From positions 1 to 30,732 of the forward strand of contig JBBHKE010002326.1 of assembly GCA_037447655.1 (NCBI GenBank): DNA of 30,732 bases, given 5' to 3'. Below, piece by piece: positions 1 to 9,478 of the stretch; position 1 is the stretch's first letter, and every line of letters begins with the position of its first letter. The stretch is from Zygnema cylindricum (taxonomy: Eukaryota; Streptophyta; Zygnematophyceae; Zygnematales; Zygnemataceae). The position numbers and the translations under genes are program-made. The notes under the pieces are model-generated. The model saw only the letters and a list, made by a program, of their open reading frames with translations. It made no database searches and was not told the origin of the DNA.

Positions 1-124
1 TTTTGTACGGTACCTTAATTAACGTCAAGGAAAAATTAAAATCATGTATCCTATTTGAGGAAAAAAATCAAAATTTTAAGAACCCAAATTAGTGTCGTTG
101 ACACTAATAACGATACGCGGTGTA
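1..124. repeat. Right end of a TA-flanked MITE (M0), left part outside window
   Basis: This stretch is nearly the same as 21,334-21,457, the right end of element M5. Both start TTTTGTACGGTACCTTAATT and finish with ACTAATAnCGATnCGCGGTG followed by TA. The terminal CGGTG(TA) and the inner ACTAATA motif are shared with the other small inverted-repeat elements here. Only the right end lies in the window, so it cannot be tested for a matching left end. No coding capacity is seen. Confidence 0.7.
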
Positions 125-697
125 CTGCCATGGCGTCGGTATTGGCGTCTTCCTTGAATTTTCGCATTCAAATATGTTGAAGTATTTATGGCGGCTTCTT
201 TTCGAAAATTTAAAGAAGACGACCGTACACATTTTGAACTTACGGTGCTCAAATAGTGTGACGCCGCAAAGTCTCTTTTTGGAAATGTCCGTAGACGTGA
301 CGATAAATTTCCGTACATTGCTGTGTAGATTCTTATCAGTTTACTGAACAGAAAGTACCGATACGTGCATCGAATCTTTTCGTCAATTTTCGTACAGTTA
401 CCGTAAATATTCGTACTGTTACCGTAATTTGGTTATATGTTGCCGTAAATTTCCAGTTCCAGTTTATAGTAGACGTTTTTTTGCGATTTTTGAAAAGTCA
501 CGTACAATACGAAGAAACTGGATAAAAGGAAAAAATCGCGCGTATTGAACAACTAGGCAAAACTTCAAAATTTCAACCCGACTTCATACTTTATTACTTT
601 ATATATGAGAAGGTCAGAATCTACAGTATTACAGGAATCAGTATTCCGGTGCACGTTCAGAATATCGGCCGTATCGGTTTCAATACTGCTTTGACGA
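125..697. other. Unassigned AT-rich intergenic DNA
   Basis: No gene, RNA or clear repeat is recognised. Short open frames exist on both strands but overlap each other and have no recognisable domain. GTAC-containing words (CGTAC, GTACG) are conspicuously frequent. Confidence 0.5.
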
Positions 698-918
698 TAC
701 ACAACTTTTCGTTATTAGGGTTAATGTTTTTTCGTCTCTTAAAACATATTTTCTCCGTACACACATGTCGGATTGTGAATCTGACGGTTTCGATTGAAAG
801 GTGAGATTCTCAGCTTTCGATTGGCGGTTTTAGATTGAAAATCGGAAAGGTGTGTACGGAGATAAGATGTTTTTAGTGGCAAAAAATTATAGTAACCCTA
901 AAAGCGATGCGCGGTGTA
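698..918. mobile_element. Small foldback MITE (M1), TA-flanked
   Basis: The left arm (from about 700, with CGTTATTAGGGTTAATG and later CTCCGTACACAC) is the imperfect reverse complement of the right arm (to about 916, with GTGTGTACGGAG and later AACCCTAAAAGCGATG). TA lies at 698-699 and 917-918. About 75 bp on each side pairs. There is no transposase, so this is a non-autonomous element. It shares its arms with M2 and M3. Confidence 0.65.
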
Positions 919-949
919 CACTGTACACTTATAGCGGACCAAAAGGCGC

Positions 950-1775
950 TACACCGTGTATCGCTATTAGGGTTAATAAATTTTTCGCCACTTAAACCAT
1001 CTTTTTTCCGTACACACTTGTCAGATTTCCAATTTGAGACCGCCAATTTGTTGCATTCACACCGGAAATGGATGATGAATGAGATGAGGAAACGAATGTC
1101 CTTTGGTTTTGTTAGGACGTGAATCGCCTTTGACGTCATCTCACGTCAACTAAAACGTCGCGATGTGGTTCATGCTGCCGTACGATTAAACATCGAATGA
1201 CTCAAATCCGTCCGTACCAAGCCATCGTTTTTGACATTTTTTTACGTTTTATTTTACATGATTGTTTCGTCAAAATTACAAAAAAAAAAAAACTTTACAT
1301 TTTTTTACGTTCGATTCTAGTTGATTTTGATTGGTTATTCGTTTATGGGTTACCATTTTAGAAAATTTCGTACAGTACGGATGAATCATTCAAGATGCGA
1401 CTTCATATTTTTTCAAAGTCGGATTTCTGCATTCCGAAAAGGGTTCTCGGAAAATGAGATGACTTACCACATTTGTCAAGTTTTGACGCACTTGACCATA
1501 CGTTTATGTCCGTCGCTACGCTCCAAAAAGGTTGACAGCCGAGCAGTCAATCAGTTTGGCGCCTCTATTTTTGTTTTTTTGCGAAATGAATGGTACGAGA
1601 TCATTCATTTCCTCATCTCATTCATCATCCATTTCCGGTGTGAATGCAGCAATTGAAAGCTAAGAGCCTTACCTTTCAATCGCAACCGTTAGATCCACAA
1701 TCCGACATGTGTGTACGGAGAAAATATGTTTTAAGAGATCAAAAAATATCAACACTAATAGCTATTCACAGTGTA
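950..1775. mobile_element. Foldback element M2 with ~150-bp inverted arms, TA-flanked
   Basis: The left arm (952 to about 1,100) starts CACCGTGTATCGCTATTAGG. It is the reverse complement, with scattered mismatches, of the right arm (about 1,595-1,773). The inner arm sequence ACACCGGAAATGGATGATG at 1,050-1,075 reappears inverted near 1,625-1,645. TA lies at 950-951 and 1,774-1,775. The outer ~75 bp matches M1 and M3, and the inner ~75 bp is specific to this copy. The central ~490 bp has no recognisable protein; short open frames inside (such as 1,321-1,656) run into the arm and look accidental. Confidence 0.7.
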
Positions 1776-2153
1776 CTGTATGCTTCGTGAGAGTCAAACG
1801 ATAAATTTTGGAGTGTGATACAGTTGTAAACGTGCGTTAATTTACTGATCTAAAAGTCGGATTGGCACATGTCACAACACGTGTATTTTCTTCCGTGGTG
1901 TGAATTCAAATTTTAAATTTTCAGTGTTGTTTGTCGGGAAATTTTTTGAATATTGCACCTCGATAAGATAAGGAAAAGAAAAAAGAAAAAAATAGGAGAA
2001 ACCAAATTTTAACCCTAGCCGTCCATAACCACTCATTACTCTTGTCGTATGTTACATTGTTGGAATAACATAACATAATTGGTCAAAGTGTTTTTTGAGG
2101 GGGAAGTCTTATATCGTTTTGTTGTACCAAATATTTTTTCTTTACAATTGGTG
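1776..2153. other. Unassigned AT-rich DNA
   Basis: Between M2 and the next inverted-repeat element I see no gene, RNA or repeat I can support. Confidence 0.5.
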
Positions 2154-2450
2154 GTTCAAAAGTAGGTGAAAGTAGGCGCATACAATATGCCTGTTGTATG
2201 CAAAACATACAATTTGACCTTAAGACACATATTGTATTCGGACCTATTCGGACCAATTAAAACATTGGACCAAAAATTAGACCAATTAAAATATTCAGAC
2301 CAAAAAAAAATATTTACACCATCAAATTCGGACGATCGAACAGTCATTGATCAAAGTAGCGATCTAAGAAGATCAAATGAAAAGCCCATAACACAACTTA
2401 CAATAAAGGCGCCGACCAAAGGCCTACCATAATAACGCCTACTTTTGAAC
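2154..2450. mobile_element. MITE M6 with GTTCAAAAGTAGG termini
   Basis: GTTCAAAAGTAGGTG at 2,154 is mirrored by CGCCTACTTTTGAAC ending at 2,450, giving ~15-bp terminal inverted repeats around ~297 bp. Inside are repeated GGACCAATTAAAA words. No target duplication is obvious in the flanks, and there is no transposase. The family differs from M0-M5. An 88-residue open frame inside is probably fortuitous. Confidence 0.55.
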
Positions 2451-2501
2451 TATGGGCAGCTTACTCTAAGGGTACATCCCCATGTATTAAAGTACATACT
2501 T

Positions 2502-3489
2502 TGTAATTCTGTGTGCCCCATTGAATCACAGAATTCATGAAGCCTTTAGATAGATTTTAGTTAGCCCTCCTTCTATTAGGATCACTGCTACCTAAGCAGG
2601 CAAATGGACAATCAACCTACACCCCTGTGTAGTCTGGACTCCCCTTAGTCCACAGCAAAAAAAAAATATCTCAAAATGCCCAACCAGGCGATTGATTATT
2701 AAGTGGCAAAGATGCAAATATTTATATAAGCTTGTTGGGAGAGAGGCGGCTACCTCCTCAATCCTCTAAGTCCTAAACCCCTCTCACAACCCCTATCTAC
2801 TGATGTACGAACCAATCAGAAGACTGTACAGTATAGAAAGTTACTAAGGTCGATGTACTTTTTGTACGGCCTGTGTACGACAAGACCATGGAGTGGACAT
2901 CGATCTCCTTCGGACTCGTTCTCATGTTCTCCGGGATTTCCTCTACTCAATGATACCTTGCCATGTGTCGCCAGGTCATGTCACGTCCAAAAACCGCCAA
3001 GGCGACCATTCACGGATCTCGACGATGATGCGTGCCGTCGGATCTAAACCAACTTCAAATGCTCACCGTTCAAAAACATTTGTATTGTGCGTACTAAAAG
3101 TCAACTAGTTTCTATATCCGCACTTTGTTATTCCGTCAATCGGATTAATGATCTAGCTAATGTTCAAATAGAAATCAAACCCTTTGTATCCTAACGGACT
3201 ACAACGACAGACCGGTAAGAGCTGACGGCTACGCCTCACTCTGCCGGTCGGAGGTTCGAGTCCTTCCAGACTGAACCTTTTTGTTGAGAGTGACTTAGGT
3301 CACTCTTTAGTCCTGCCTATGAAGCTAAGGCAGCCATGGCTCCACAGGCCTCTCTCTCTCCTTTAGTGACTACAACAAACATGGGGGCTAGAGAGAGAAG
3401 GTGGAGGCAGGTTGATTGTGCTTTTTTTTTAGCTATTTTAACTAATGAAGACCTAAAAAATACCTCCCCTAAATTTAGTGATTTCAACA
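2502..3489 (-). repeat. E1 3' LTR
   Basis: On the minus strand it starts TGTTGAAATCACTAAATTTA and ends GAATTACA, so it has TG...CA termini. It aligns along its whole length with 16,900-17,897, with many substitutions and small indels, suggesting an old insertion. It contains the tRNA-like segment at about 3,196-3,290. It also has short hairpins, for example GAGTGAC/GTCACTC near 3,290-3,306 and CTGCCT/AGGCAG near 3,315-3,335. The last bases carry an ATG in the frame that leads into gag in the 5' copy. Confidence 0.88.
3196..3290 (+). repeat. tRNA-like segment inside E1 3' LTR
   Basis: A perfect tRNA B-box word, GGTTCGAGTCC, lies at 3,253-3,263. It is embedded in a T-arm-like GGAGG/CCTTC stem with one G-T pair and followed by a run of T. 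The paired copy in the 5' LTR (17,606-17,690) has a perfect GCAGG/CCTGC stem. It is antisense to the LTR. The acceptor and anticodon stems are poor, so this is not called as a functional tRNA. A tRNA- or SINE-derived insertion is the likeliest origin. Confidence 0.5.
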
Positions 3490-3502
3490 CTCTCTTTATT
3501 TT
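3490..3502 (-). other. E1 polypurine tract
   Basis: On the minus strand AAAATAAAGAGAG lies between the pol stop codon (3,503-3,505) and the TGTTG that opens the 3' LTR. This is the expected place for the plus-strand primer of an LTR element. Confidence 0.65.
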
Positions 3503-5242
3503 CTAGTCTAATTTTAGTTTCTCTTTTAAGCCACACTTTTCTCTACAGTATTTTAACTTGGGAGAGGGCATAGGTTTTGTTATCATATAAGCCACCATTT
3601 CCCCATCACCCCTATACACCAAATTCACAAAAAAAAAATCAACCTTTTCCCACACAAAGCTCAGTCTTATTTCTATATGCTTAGCCTTGAAACGATGTTT
3701 TAGATTGGCTGCAATTGCAATTGCAGCCTGAATATCACAAAACACTTCATGCACTCCCTTCTTCATATACCCCAGTTCTTGTAATAAAGACTTGACCCAC
3801 ATCAGCTTTTTCATGGCATAACAAGGGGCCATGTTCTCAGCCTCCTTAGTGGACTGAGCAACCACCTTTTGTTTTTTGCTACTCCAACAGCAAGCACCTT
3901 CCCCCACATATAACACATACCCAAAAGTGCATCTTCTCATAGGTGCATCCCCATAACTGGCATCACTCCAAGTAGTGATGTCAGTGTGCTCCCCTTCCAA
4001 ATGCAACCATAAATCCATAGTTCCCACCATGTATCTCATAACTCTCTTGGCTGCCTCCCAATCTCTCTTCCTTGGATCATTAAGACTCCTTCTGAGGACT
4101 CCAACTGCTGCTGCTATGTCTGGTCTGGTACAATTCATAAAGTAGATTAAACTTCCTACAACTTGTTTGTAAGGAATAGACTTCATAAACTGTCTTTCTT
4201 CTGGACTCATTCGATTATCTAAGATTATCACTCCTCCTTCTACATTCCCATCACTTACTTTCTTCAAATCCATGGGAGTGGTACAACCGTTTGCCTTTTC
4301 CATCTGGAATTTCTCAAGCATATTTCCTATAGCTTCTTTCTGAGTTAGTCTGATAATCCTCTTCTCCCTATCTCTTTCCATTTGAATTCCCAATATGTAT
4401 TTTGCCTCTCCTAAATCCTTCATGTGAAATCTGCTTCTAAAATCTTTCTTTAGCTTATTGATCTTTTCCATAGACCTACTTTACACCAGCAAATCATCCA
4501 CATAAATTGCAATGAAAATAACACCATTCTCATCCTCAAACATGTAAATAGAATGATTATAACTTATCCGGATATATCCTAGACTGGTGAGAAACTCATC
4601 TAGTTTCTTATTCCATTGTCTGGGAGCATGCTTTAGTCCATATAAGGGCTTTATGAGTCTGCAGACTTTGCTCTTCTCTCCCTCCTCTACAAATCCCTCT
4701 GGTTGCCGCATGAAGATTTTTTCCTCTAGTTCACTGTTGAGGAAGGCGATTTTAATATCCATCTGGTGTATTTCCATGTCTTCCGATGCCGCTAGACTAA
4801 GGAGAATCCTTACAGATGGGAATCGAACCACCGGAGCAAAAGTCTCCTCATAATATATTCCATTTTTTTGAGTTAACCCCTTTGCTACCAACCGAGCCTT
4901 ATATCTCTCAATGGTATTATCTTGTTTCAGTTTTAGTTTAAACACCCATTTGCACCCAATGGGTTTTCTGTATGGAGGACAGTCCACTAGCTCCCAAGTA
5001 TTAGCTTCCATGATTGAAGCCATCTCATCATTTATGGCTTTGACCCATCTATCTTTCTCCGGACTGTCCATTGCCTCTGAGTATGATTGAGGCTCATGTG
5101 GGTGAGATAGCTTTGTTACCTTGTGAGCAGCCTGTTTATCTTGTAGTCGTTTGCTTCTCCTTTGTCTTCCCTCAAAGTCAGAAGCTGGAATGGAGGGAAG
5201 TCTTGGATTCCTCTGTATTGTCTTATCAACTCCCCAATCCAT
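3503..5242 (-). pseudogene. E1 pol: reverse transcriptase and RNase H (broken)
   Basis: The copia reverse transcriptase starts near 5,242 with [28 protein letters not shown] and the catalytic YVDDLLV near 4,485. A TAA at 4,478-4,480 follows directly after YVDDLLV; the same frame then resumes with MKDLGEAKYILGIQ and TRPDIAAAVG. RNase H follows with WSDASYGDA, the KEAENMA glutamate and a CDIQAAIAIA aspartate. The final conserved aspartate of the usual VADMxTKP motif is replaced by Tyr (VAYMITKP). It ends at 3,503 next to the polypurine tract. Family and order are clear, but the stop and the lost residue show it is dead. Confidence 0.88.
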
Positions 5243-5662
5243 GGAAACCGGTCCCGGCTCATCTTCCTCTTTCTCCTCAGAGTGTATAAAAATATTAGGA
5301 GTTTCCGGTATTTCTCCCCCATCTTAGATCTCCCCTGAATCTGCAATCATCTTTTCACTTGTGTCCCTCCTGGGAAGATGTGAGTCCTCCTCACTCTCGG
5401 ACTCAAAACTGATTCTTTTTTTCTTAGTGTATTTGAAGGGATTGAATGACTTTCCTTCATCCATGACAACTTAATGCTTTACCAGAATGATATCTTGTTT
5501 AGCTAAGTCATAGACTCTAAATCCTTTGACATCCTCATCATATCCCACAAAATATCATGGTTTTCCCTTAGCATCTAGTTTCCAATTTTTCTTATCTGTG
5601 TCTAGATTGTAAACTTGACTATCGAATACTTTCAAGTGAGAAATATCCGGTTTCTTTCCAAC
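5243..5662 (-). pseudogene. E1 pol: integrase C-terminal part and linker to RT (broken)
   Basis: Minus-strand translation is recognisable in one frame: HLKVFDSQVYN, then YFVGYDEDVKGFRVYDL (the usual copia CxxxGY block), then an acidic SESEEDSHLP linker. In-frame stops occur at 5,660-5,662, 5,555-5,557, 5,471-5,473 and 5,324-5,326. In an intact element this joins the integrase core to the reverse transcriptase. Confidence 0.75.
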
Positions 5663-6084
5663 CTATCTCTCATAAGGTGTCATTCCTTTAATGGCTGTAG
5701 TGAGGACTCTATTCTTGATGTAGTTAGCACATTTCATGGCTTCTGCCCAAAATCTTCTTCCTATTTTCTTGTTAGCCAACATAATACATACACTATCTCG
5801 CAAAGTCTGGTTTAACCTCTCATCTACCCCATTTTGTTGTGGATTATTTGGTATAGTTTTCTGATGCTGAACTTCCTCATCTTTCAAGTATTTCTCAAAC
5901 TGGTTAGAGGTGTACTCTCCTCTATTATCACTCCTTAGTCGCTTAATGGGTGTTACGTGCAACATCTCACTCCAGGCTTTGTATTTTTTAAAGTACTTTG
6001 GTGTTTCACACTTTGTTTTTAGGAAATAGACTCTAGAATATCTGGACCAATCATCAGTAATTGTCAGCATATACCTTTTTCCCC
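5663..6084 (-). pseudogene. E1 pol: integrase catalytic core (broken)
   Basis: The rve-type integrase core carries the DDE signature: TDDWSRYSRVYF (first Asp), RSDNRGEYTS (second Asp) and NGVDERLNQTL (Glu). The segment FWAEAMKCANYIKNR follows as in copia integrases. The reading frame does not join the upstream GAG-pre-integrase block; a frameshift lies near 6,105-6,115, just before GPTRVPSLGG. A stop follows MTPYER at 5,660-5,662. Confidence 0.85.
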
Positions 6085-6513
6085 CTAGCGAAGGTACTCT
6101 TGTTGGTCCCAGATATCCGTGTGGACCAGATCTAGTACTTTCTCATCTCTATATGTGGGAGTTTTGGGAAAGGGCACCTTGTGAGCCTTACCTTGGGCAC
6201 AGCCACTACAACCATCCATCATTTCATCATCCCCAAACTGAATGCCTTTTACTACACCAAGCTTCTTTATTTCCCTCAACCTATCAAAATGCACATGCCC
6301 CAACCGCTTATGCGAGATCATCAAGCTCGGGACACCACGATAGTAAGCACTTTTCTTTCCATTACTTAGGTCAAGCCTAAACATTCCTTGGCTACCCTTA
6401 TCTGCTTTGAAGTAGACTTTATCTCCATACTTAGCTGTAAAGACTCCCTTTCTAGTGAAGGTATCAAAGTCCTTGTCATCTAATACAAAAGTAGACACAA
6501 GATTTTTACTCAA
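6085..6513 (-). pseudogene. E1 pol: GAG-pre-integrase zinc-binding domain
   Basis: This is the typical copia integrase N-terminal block, with SHKRLGHVHFDRL and GCSGCAQGKAHKVPF forming the HHCC zinc site, then VLDLVHTDIW. It is separated from the protease part by an in-frame TAG just upstream of LSKNLVSTF and from the integrase core by a frameshift. The domain residues themselves look intact. Confidence 0.85.
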
Positions 6514-7060
6514 CTAAGGAATGTAGAGTATATCTGAAAAAGTGAGTATAGAAGTCTTACCCTCCACTAAGACTTTCAAATCTACCGAGCCCACTAGATC
6601 TGTATTAACTATTCTCCCATCCCTATACTCTTTTTCTTCAGTAGGGATATTTCTTAGCTTACTGAAGAGGTACTTGTCATGACACATATGCATGGATGCA
6701 CCTAAATTGATGATCCATTCTTCCTGTGGAGCTTCTCGAATGGCTCGAAGAGCACACTTCTGTTTCCGAGGGATCTCCTTCTCCTCAAGATTCTCGTCAA
6801 GAAGAAGCTCGCCATCCTCCTCCTCAAATGACTCGTCCTCGGTCTCTCTTTTTACTCGTGTGACCACAAGTGCATTCTTATTTCCGAAAGAACCCCCTCC
6901 ACGGGTTTCTTGAAGCCTCAACTGCGATAACTTGGTGCAATCAGCTATGAAGTATCCCGACTTTTTGCATAAATGACAAAGACCCTTTGGAGGCCTAGAT
7001 TCTCTGGATAAGTATTTTTCCCCTTTAAAGCCGTTGTACGCCTTCTTCGGATCCTTCCCC
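6514..7060 (-). pseudogene. E1 gag zinc knuckle and aspartic protease (decayed)
   Basis: The nucleocapsid knuckle reads CHLCKKSGYFIADC: the spacing is CX2C-X4-X-X4-C, but the expected His is Tyr. About 90 residues later the protease active site, normally WIxDSGAS, reads WIINLGASMHMC, so the catalytic Asp-Ser-Gly is lost. The upstream end meets the E3 insertion at 7,061-7,065. The open frame running past 7,066 is an accidental fusion with the E3 LTR. It continues the gag frame seen at 10,328-10,754. Confidence 0.85.
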
Positions 7061-7065
7061 CACCG
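7061..7065. repeat. Target-site duplication of E3 (left copy)
   Basis: CACCG lies immediately outside the TGTTG end of E3. The identical CACCG is at 10,328-10,332 beyond the other end. A 5-bp duplication is the standard for copia integrase. Confidence 0.88.
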
Positions 7066-7200
7066 TGTTGTTATATAACCACCGTTGCAGGCGGAGAACC
7101 AGCAGTAGAAGTGAAAGTAGACATGAAAAACAACAGAAACTATCAAAGTACCTACTCAACAACCAACTTAGAACTAACACAAAATCTGACTCAAAAATCC
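7066..7200 (-). repeat. E3 3' LTR, terminal fragment only
   Basis: This aligns with 9,420-9,555 (shared words include CAACCACCGTTGCAGG, GGAGAACCAGCAG and CTATCAAAGTACCTACTCAA) with scattered differences. Homology to the 908-bp 5' LTR then stops, so most of the 3' LTR has been deleted or replaced. Confidence 0.8.
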
Positions 7201-8198
7201 AATAATTTGAAAAGTACGCCGGCCATATGAAACATAATGCGACAGACCGCATTTATTAAATGTGACGCCGCCGGTACGGAGCGTCGTATTTGACACGCGA
7301 CATTTATGACGAAGTACGTGATTTCGGTACGGACAAGATTTGTATGGTACGGATTGTTTGACAAGTGATTCGTGGTACACGTGGAAGGCGGATGGCGTCA
7401 GCCGATTTTTTAAGGGACCACATTGTTTTTATGACACATTATCTAGTGGACCGTACATATGCGATGTCGGTTCACTACGTGGACTTATCGACAAGTGACT
7501 AAGCAAGTTGTCACTTATGACGCGGATTTTTGGATGCGTCGGTGTAAATATTTGAAGCATCAATGTTTTGTCTTATTTGAATTAATGATTTAGTGTTGAT
7601 TAAAATAGTTATATTTTACGTGATTAATGAGGATATCGACACTTTAATTTATGTGTCGTATTTGCAGACAAGTGTACGCTTACGATTGCTTGACTTTCAG
7701 GTGTACGCTTACGATTAGTTTTATTTAATGACAGTTATGTAATTTACGTTGGTTATTTTGACACTTAGTGATTTGTTAACAGCTCACAAGTGTATATATA
7801 GGTTTGAGCTTCATTAGAATAATAATCAATGCTGGTTAGTAAAGTGGGGACCGAAGATGTAGACTTTTAGGGTTGCCGATTAGGTCATGCATTTGAGTAA
7901 TATGTTTATTGATATACTTTTGTTGATTTAATGTTTATGTGAGATTATACTTTGATTATACTCTTTTGTTATTATTTATTTATGTTGTTTTATATATACT
8001 TGATATGCATTTGTCCTAGGGTTTGTTTATGTCGATTATTCCATCAAACCTTAGATGTTGTCATAGGGTTTATTTATGTTGATTATTCCATAAAACCCTA
8101 AATGTTGTTGTATGTTAAATGGAGGATGCATTTCAAATGATTGTTCATTGGCCTAGCTTCGCTTAGCTTCTTGCATGATAGTTTGGGTCGCTTCTGCG
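7201..8198. other. Unassigned segment replacing the 3' half of E3
   Basis: This ~1 kb sits where the rest of the E3 3' LTR and pol should be. It has no similarity by eye to the E3 5' LTR and no coding domain. A stretch near 7,540-7,600 (CGGTGTAAATATTTG, then GAATTAATGATTTAGTGTTGA) loosely resembles 11,110-11,165 in the E2 LTR, so part may be a diverged plus-strand LTR of another copia family. This is a weak assignment. Confidence 0.35.
8017..8110. repeat. 47-bp tandem duplication
   Basis: Two adjacent ~47-bp units (8,017-8,063 and 8,064-8,110) both run TAGGGTTTnTTTATGTnGAT and onward to ATGTTGT, with about six differences. The function is unknown. Confidence 0.7.
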
Positions 8199-8870
8199 GT
8201 CTATTTTAGACCAAAGAACAACATGGTGTACCTCGAGTAGTCATCTGTAAATGTGACCATATAGTGGACCCCTCTAGCCGAAGCCACTTGCGAAGGACCG
8301 AGAACATCATAATGGATGAGTTGCAGAACTTTTTCCGATCTATGGTCCTATTCCTGGGGAAATGGCAATTTGTGGATCTTGCCAAGTGAACAACCATCAC
8401 ATGTTTTTATAGGATGAGATGTGAGAGAGACTCCATCAACTTTTCCCGAATTCACCATTTTCTTTAGACTATCATAATTCATGTGTCCTAATCTCTTATG
8501 CCATAACTCATTATCAGATTCGACACTGGAGTAGAGAGCATCATTTTCCTTATATTCAGCCATGTCCATCCGGTACATTTTGCTAGCATCTCTAGTTCTT
8601 GTTAGTGCGACTTTCCTTTTCTTGCTAACAACTTGCCTCCCTCTTTTCAAAACAACTTCAAAGCCTTTACTCTCCACTAATGATGTAGAAAAAAGATTTT
8701 TCTTAAAATCTAGAACATACAAAACATTGTGAAGGATACTCTCTACCGACTTCCCCCCTACATCTACTAGTTATGATACATCACCCTGAGCTAAGGTTTG
8801 AAAACTCATGCCGCATGCATAGTAGATACTCTTTGGAGATGTTTGTTGCAGATTCGTAAAAGCCGCCTTG
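8199..8870 (-). pseudogene. E3 pol: protease to start of integrase (truncated)
   Basis: Downstream of the protease, the block LDFKKNLFSTSLVESKGF leads into ELWHKRLGHMNYDSL and CDGCSLGKIHKLPF, the copia GAG-pre-integrase zinc domain. After a TAG at 8,345-8,347 the integrase start is readable (VLGPSQVAS, then VTFTDDYSRY with the first catalytic Asp). Similarity ends near 8,205 at a TAG. The second and third catalytic residues and all of RT and RNase H are absent. The upstream protease has its active site WIMDTGASTHMC near 8,885-8,920. Confidence 0.82.
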
Positions 8871-9478
8871 TTCCAACACATGTGGGTAGACGCTCCAGTG
8901 TCCATGATCCATAGTGCATCCTTTGGACCCTTCGTGGCAGGCGCCATAGCAAGTTATTGCGCCTCCTCTAGCTCATTGAAGCTGAGAGACTCATCTATAT
9001 CGGTTGCAGAACCTGAAAAAAGAGCATTTCCACGGGAAGGATTTCGAGAAAAACCTTTGTGATACTGACTCTGTTGCCAACCTGGCTTCTATAAACCTGT
9101 CTCATTAGCCTTCTTCAATTAAGGACAGTACTTGTATCCATGACCTTTCTCAGAACAATAGAAACAAGTAGTAGGATGTCCAAATCTCCCTCGCCTTCTT
9201 CATTTTCAGTCGAGACATGACCAAATTTTCTGAAATACAAAGAATTAGATTGTTCCTTACCATTGAGTTTTTTTTGCCCAAGTTGGATTTGTTCCATCAA
9301 AGGAGCCATCCAAGACCCCCAATAAGTCAGCAGTTTTAAACGACGATTCAACCATCGTCGCCCAGTACGCATACTTTTGGCCAATGAAGATAGGAATTAT
9401 TGACGAAAGGCCCATAACCTGTTGTTCTACAACCACCGTTGCAGGTGGAGAACCAGCAGCAGTAGTGGAAGTTAACAT
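8871..9478 (-). pseudogene. E3 gag-protease, with internal gag deletion
   Basis: The ATG at 9,478 opens a frame (MLTSTTAAGSPPATVVVEQQ) that runs through the last 59 bp of the 5' LTR and the primer-binding site into VMGLSSIIPIF and GQKYAYWATMVESSF, the usual copia gag N-terminus. Near 9,260 it jumps to the region just before the knuckle, so most of the central gag is missing. The zinc knuckle CFYCSEKGHGYKYC (CX2CX4HX4C, complete) follows near 9,130-9,170 in a shifted frame. The protease motif DTGAS is intact. Stops and shifts make it non-functional. Confidence 0.8.
9407..9419 (-). other. E3 primer-binding site (half initiator-tRNA type)
   Basis: On the minus strand GGTTATGGGCC follows directly after the LTR end AACAACA. 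This equals the complement of the initiator-Met tRNA anticodon-stem region (GGGCCCATAACC), the site used by Drosophila copia, which is primed by a 5' tRNA half. The site lies within the gag reading frame and encodes Val-Met-Gly. Confidence 0.75.

Noticed and set aside
2166-2432. 88-codon open frame
   Set aside because: It sits wholly inside the M6 inverted-repeat element and encodes repeats of GGACCAATTAAAA words, so it is not a gene.
3196-3290. Functional tRNA gene
   Set aside because: The B box and T arm are good, but the acceptor and anticodon stems do not pair well, and the copy lies in a retrotransposon LTR.
6514-7146. 210-codon open frame as an intact E1 gag-protease
   Set aside because: Its first ~27 residues come from the inserted E3 LTR, and the protease catalytic triad is lost.
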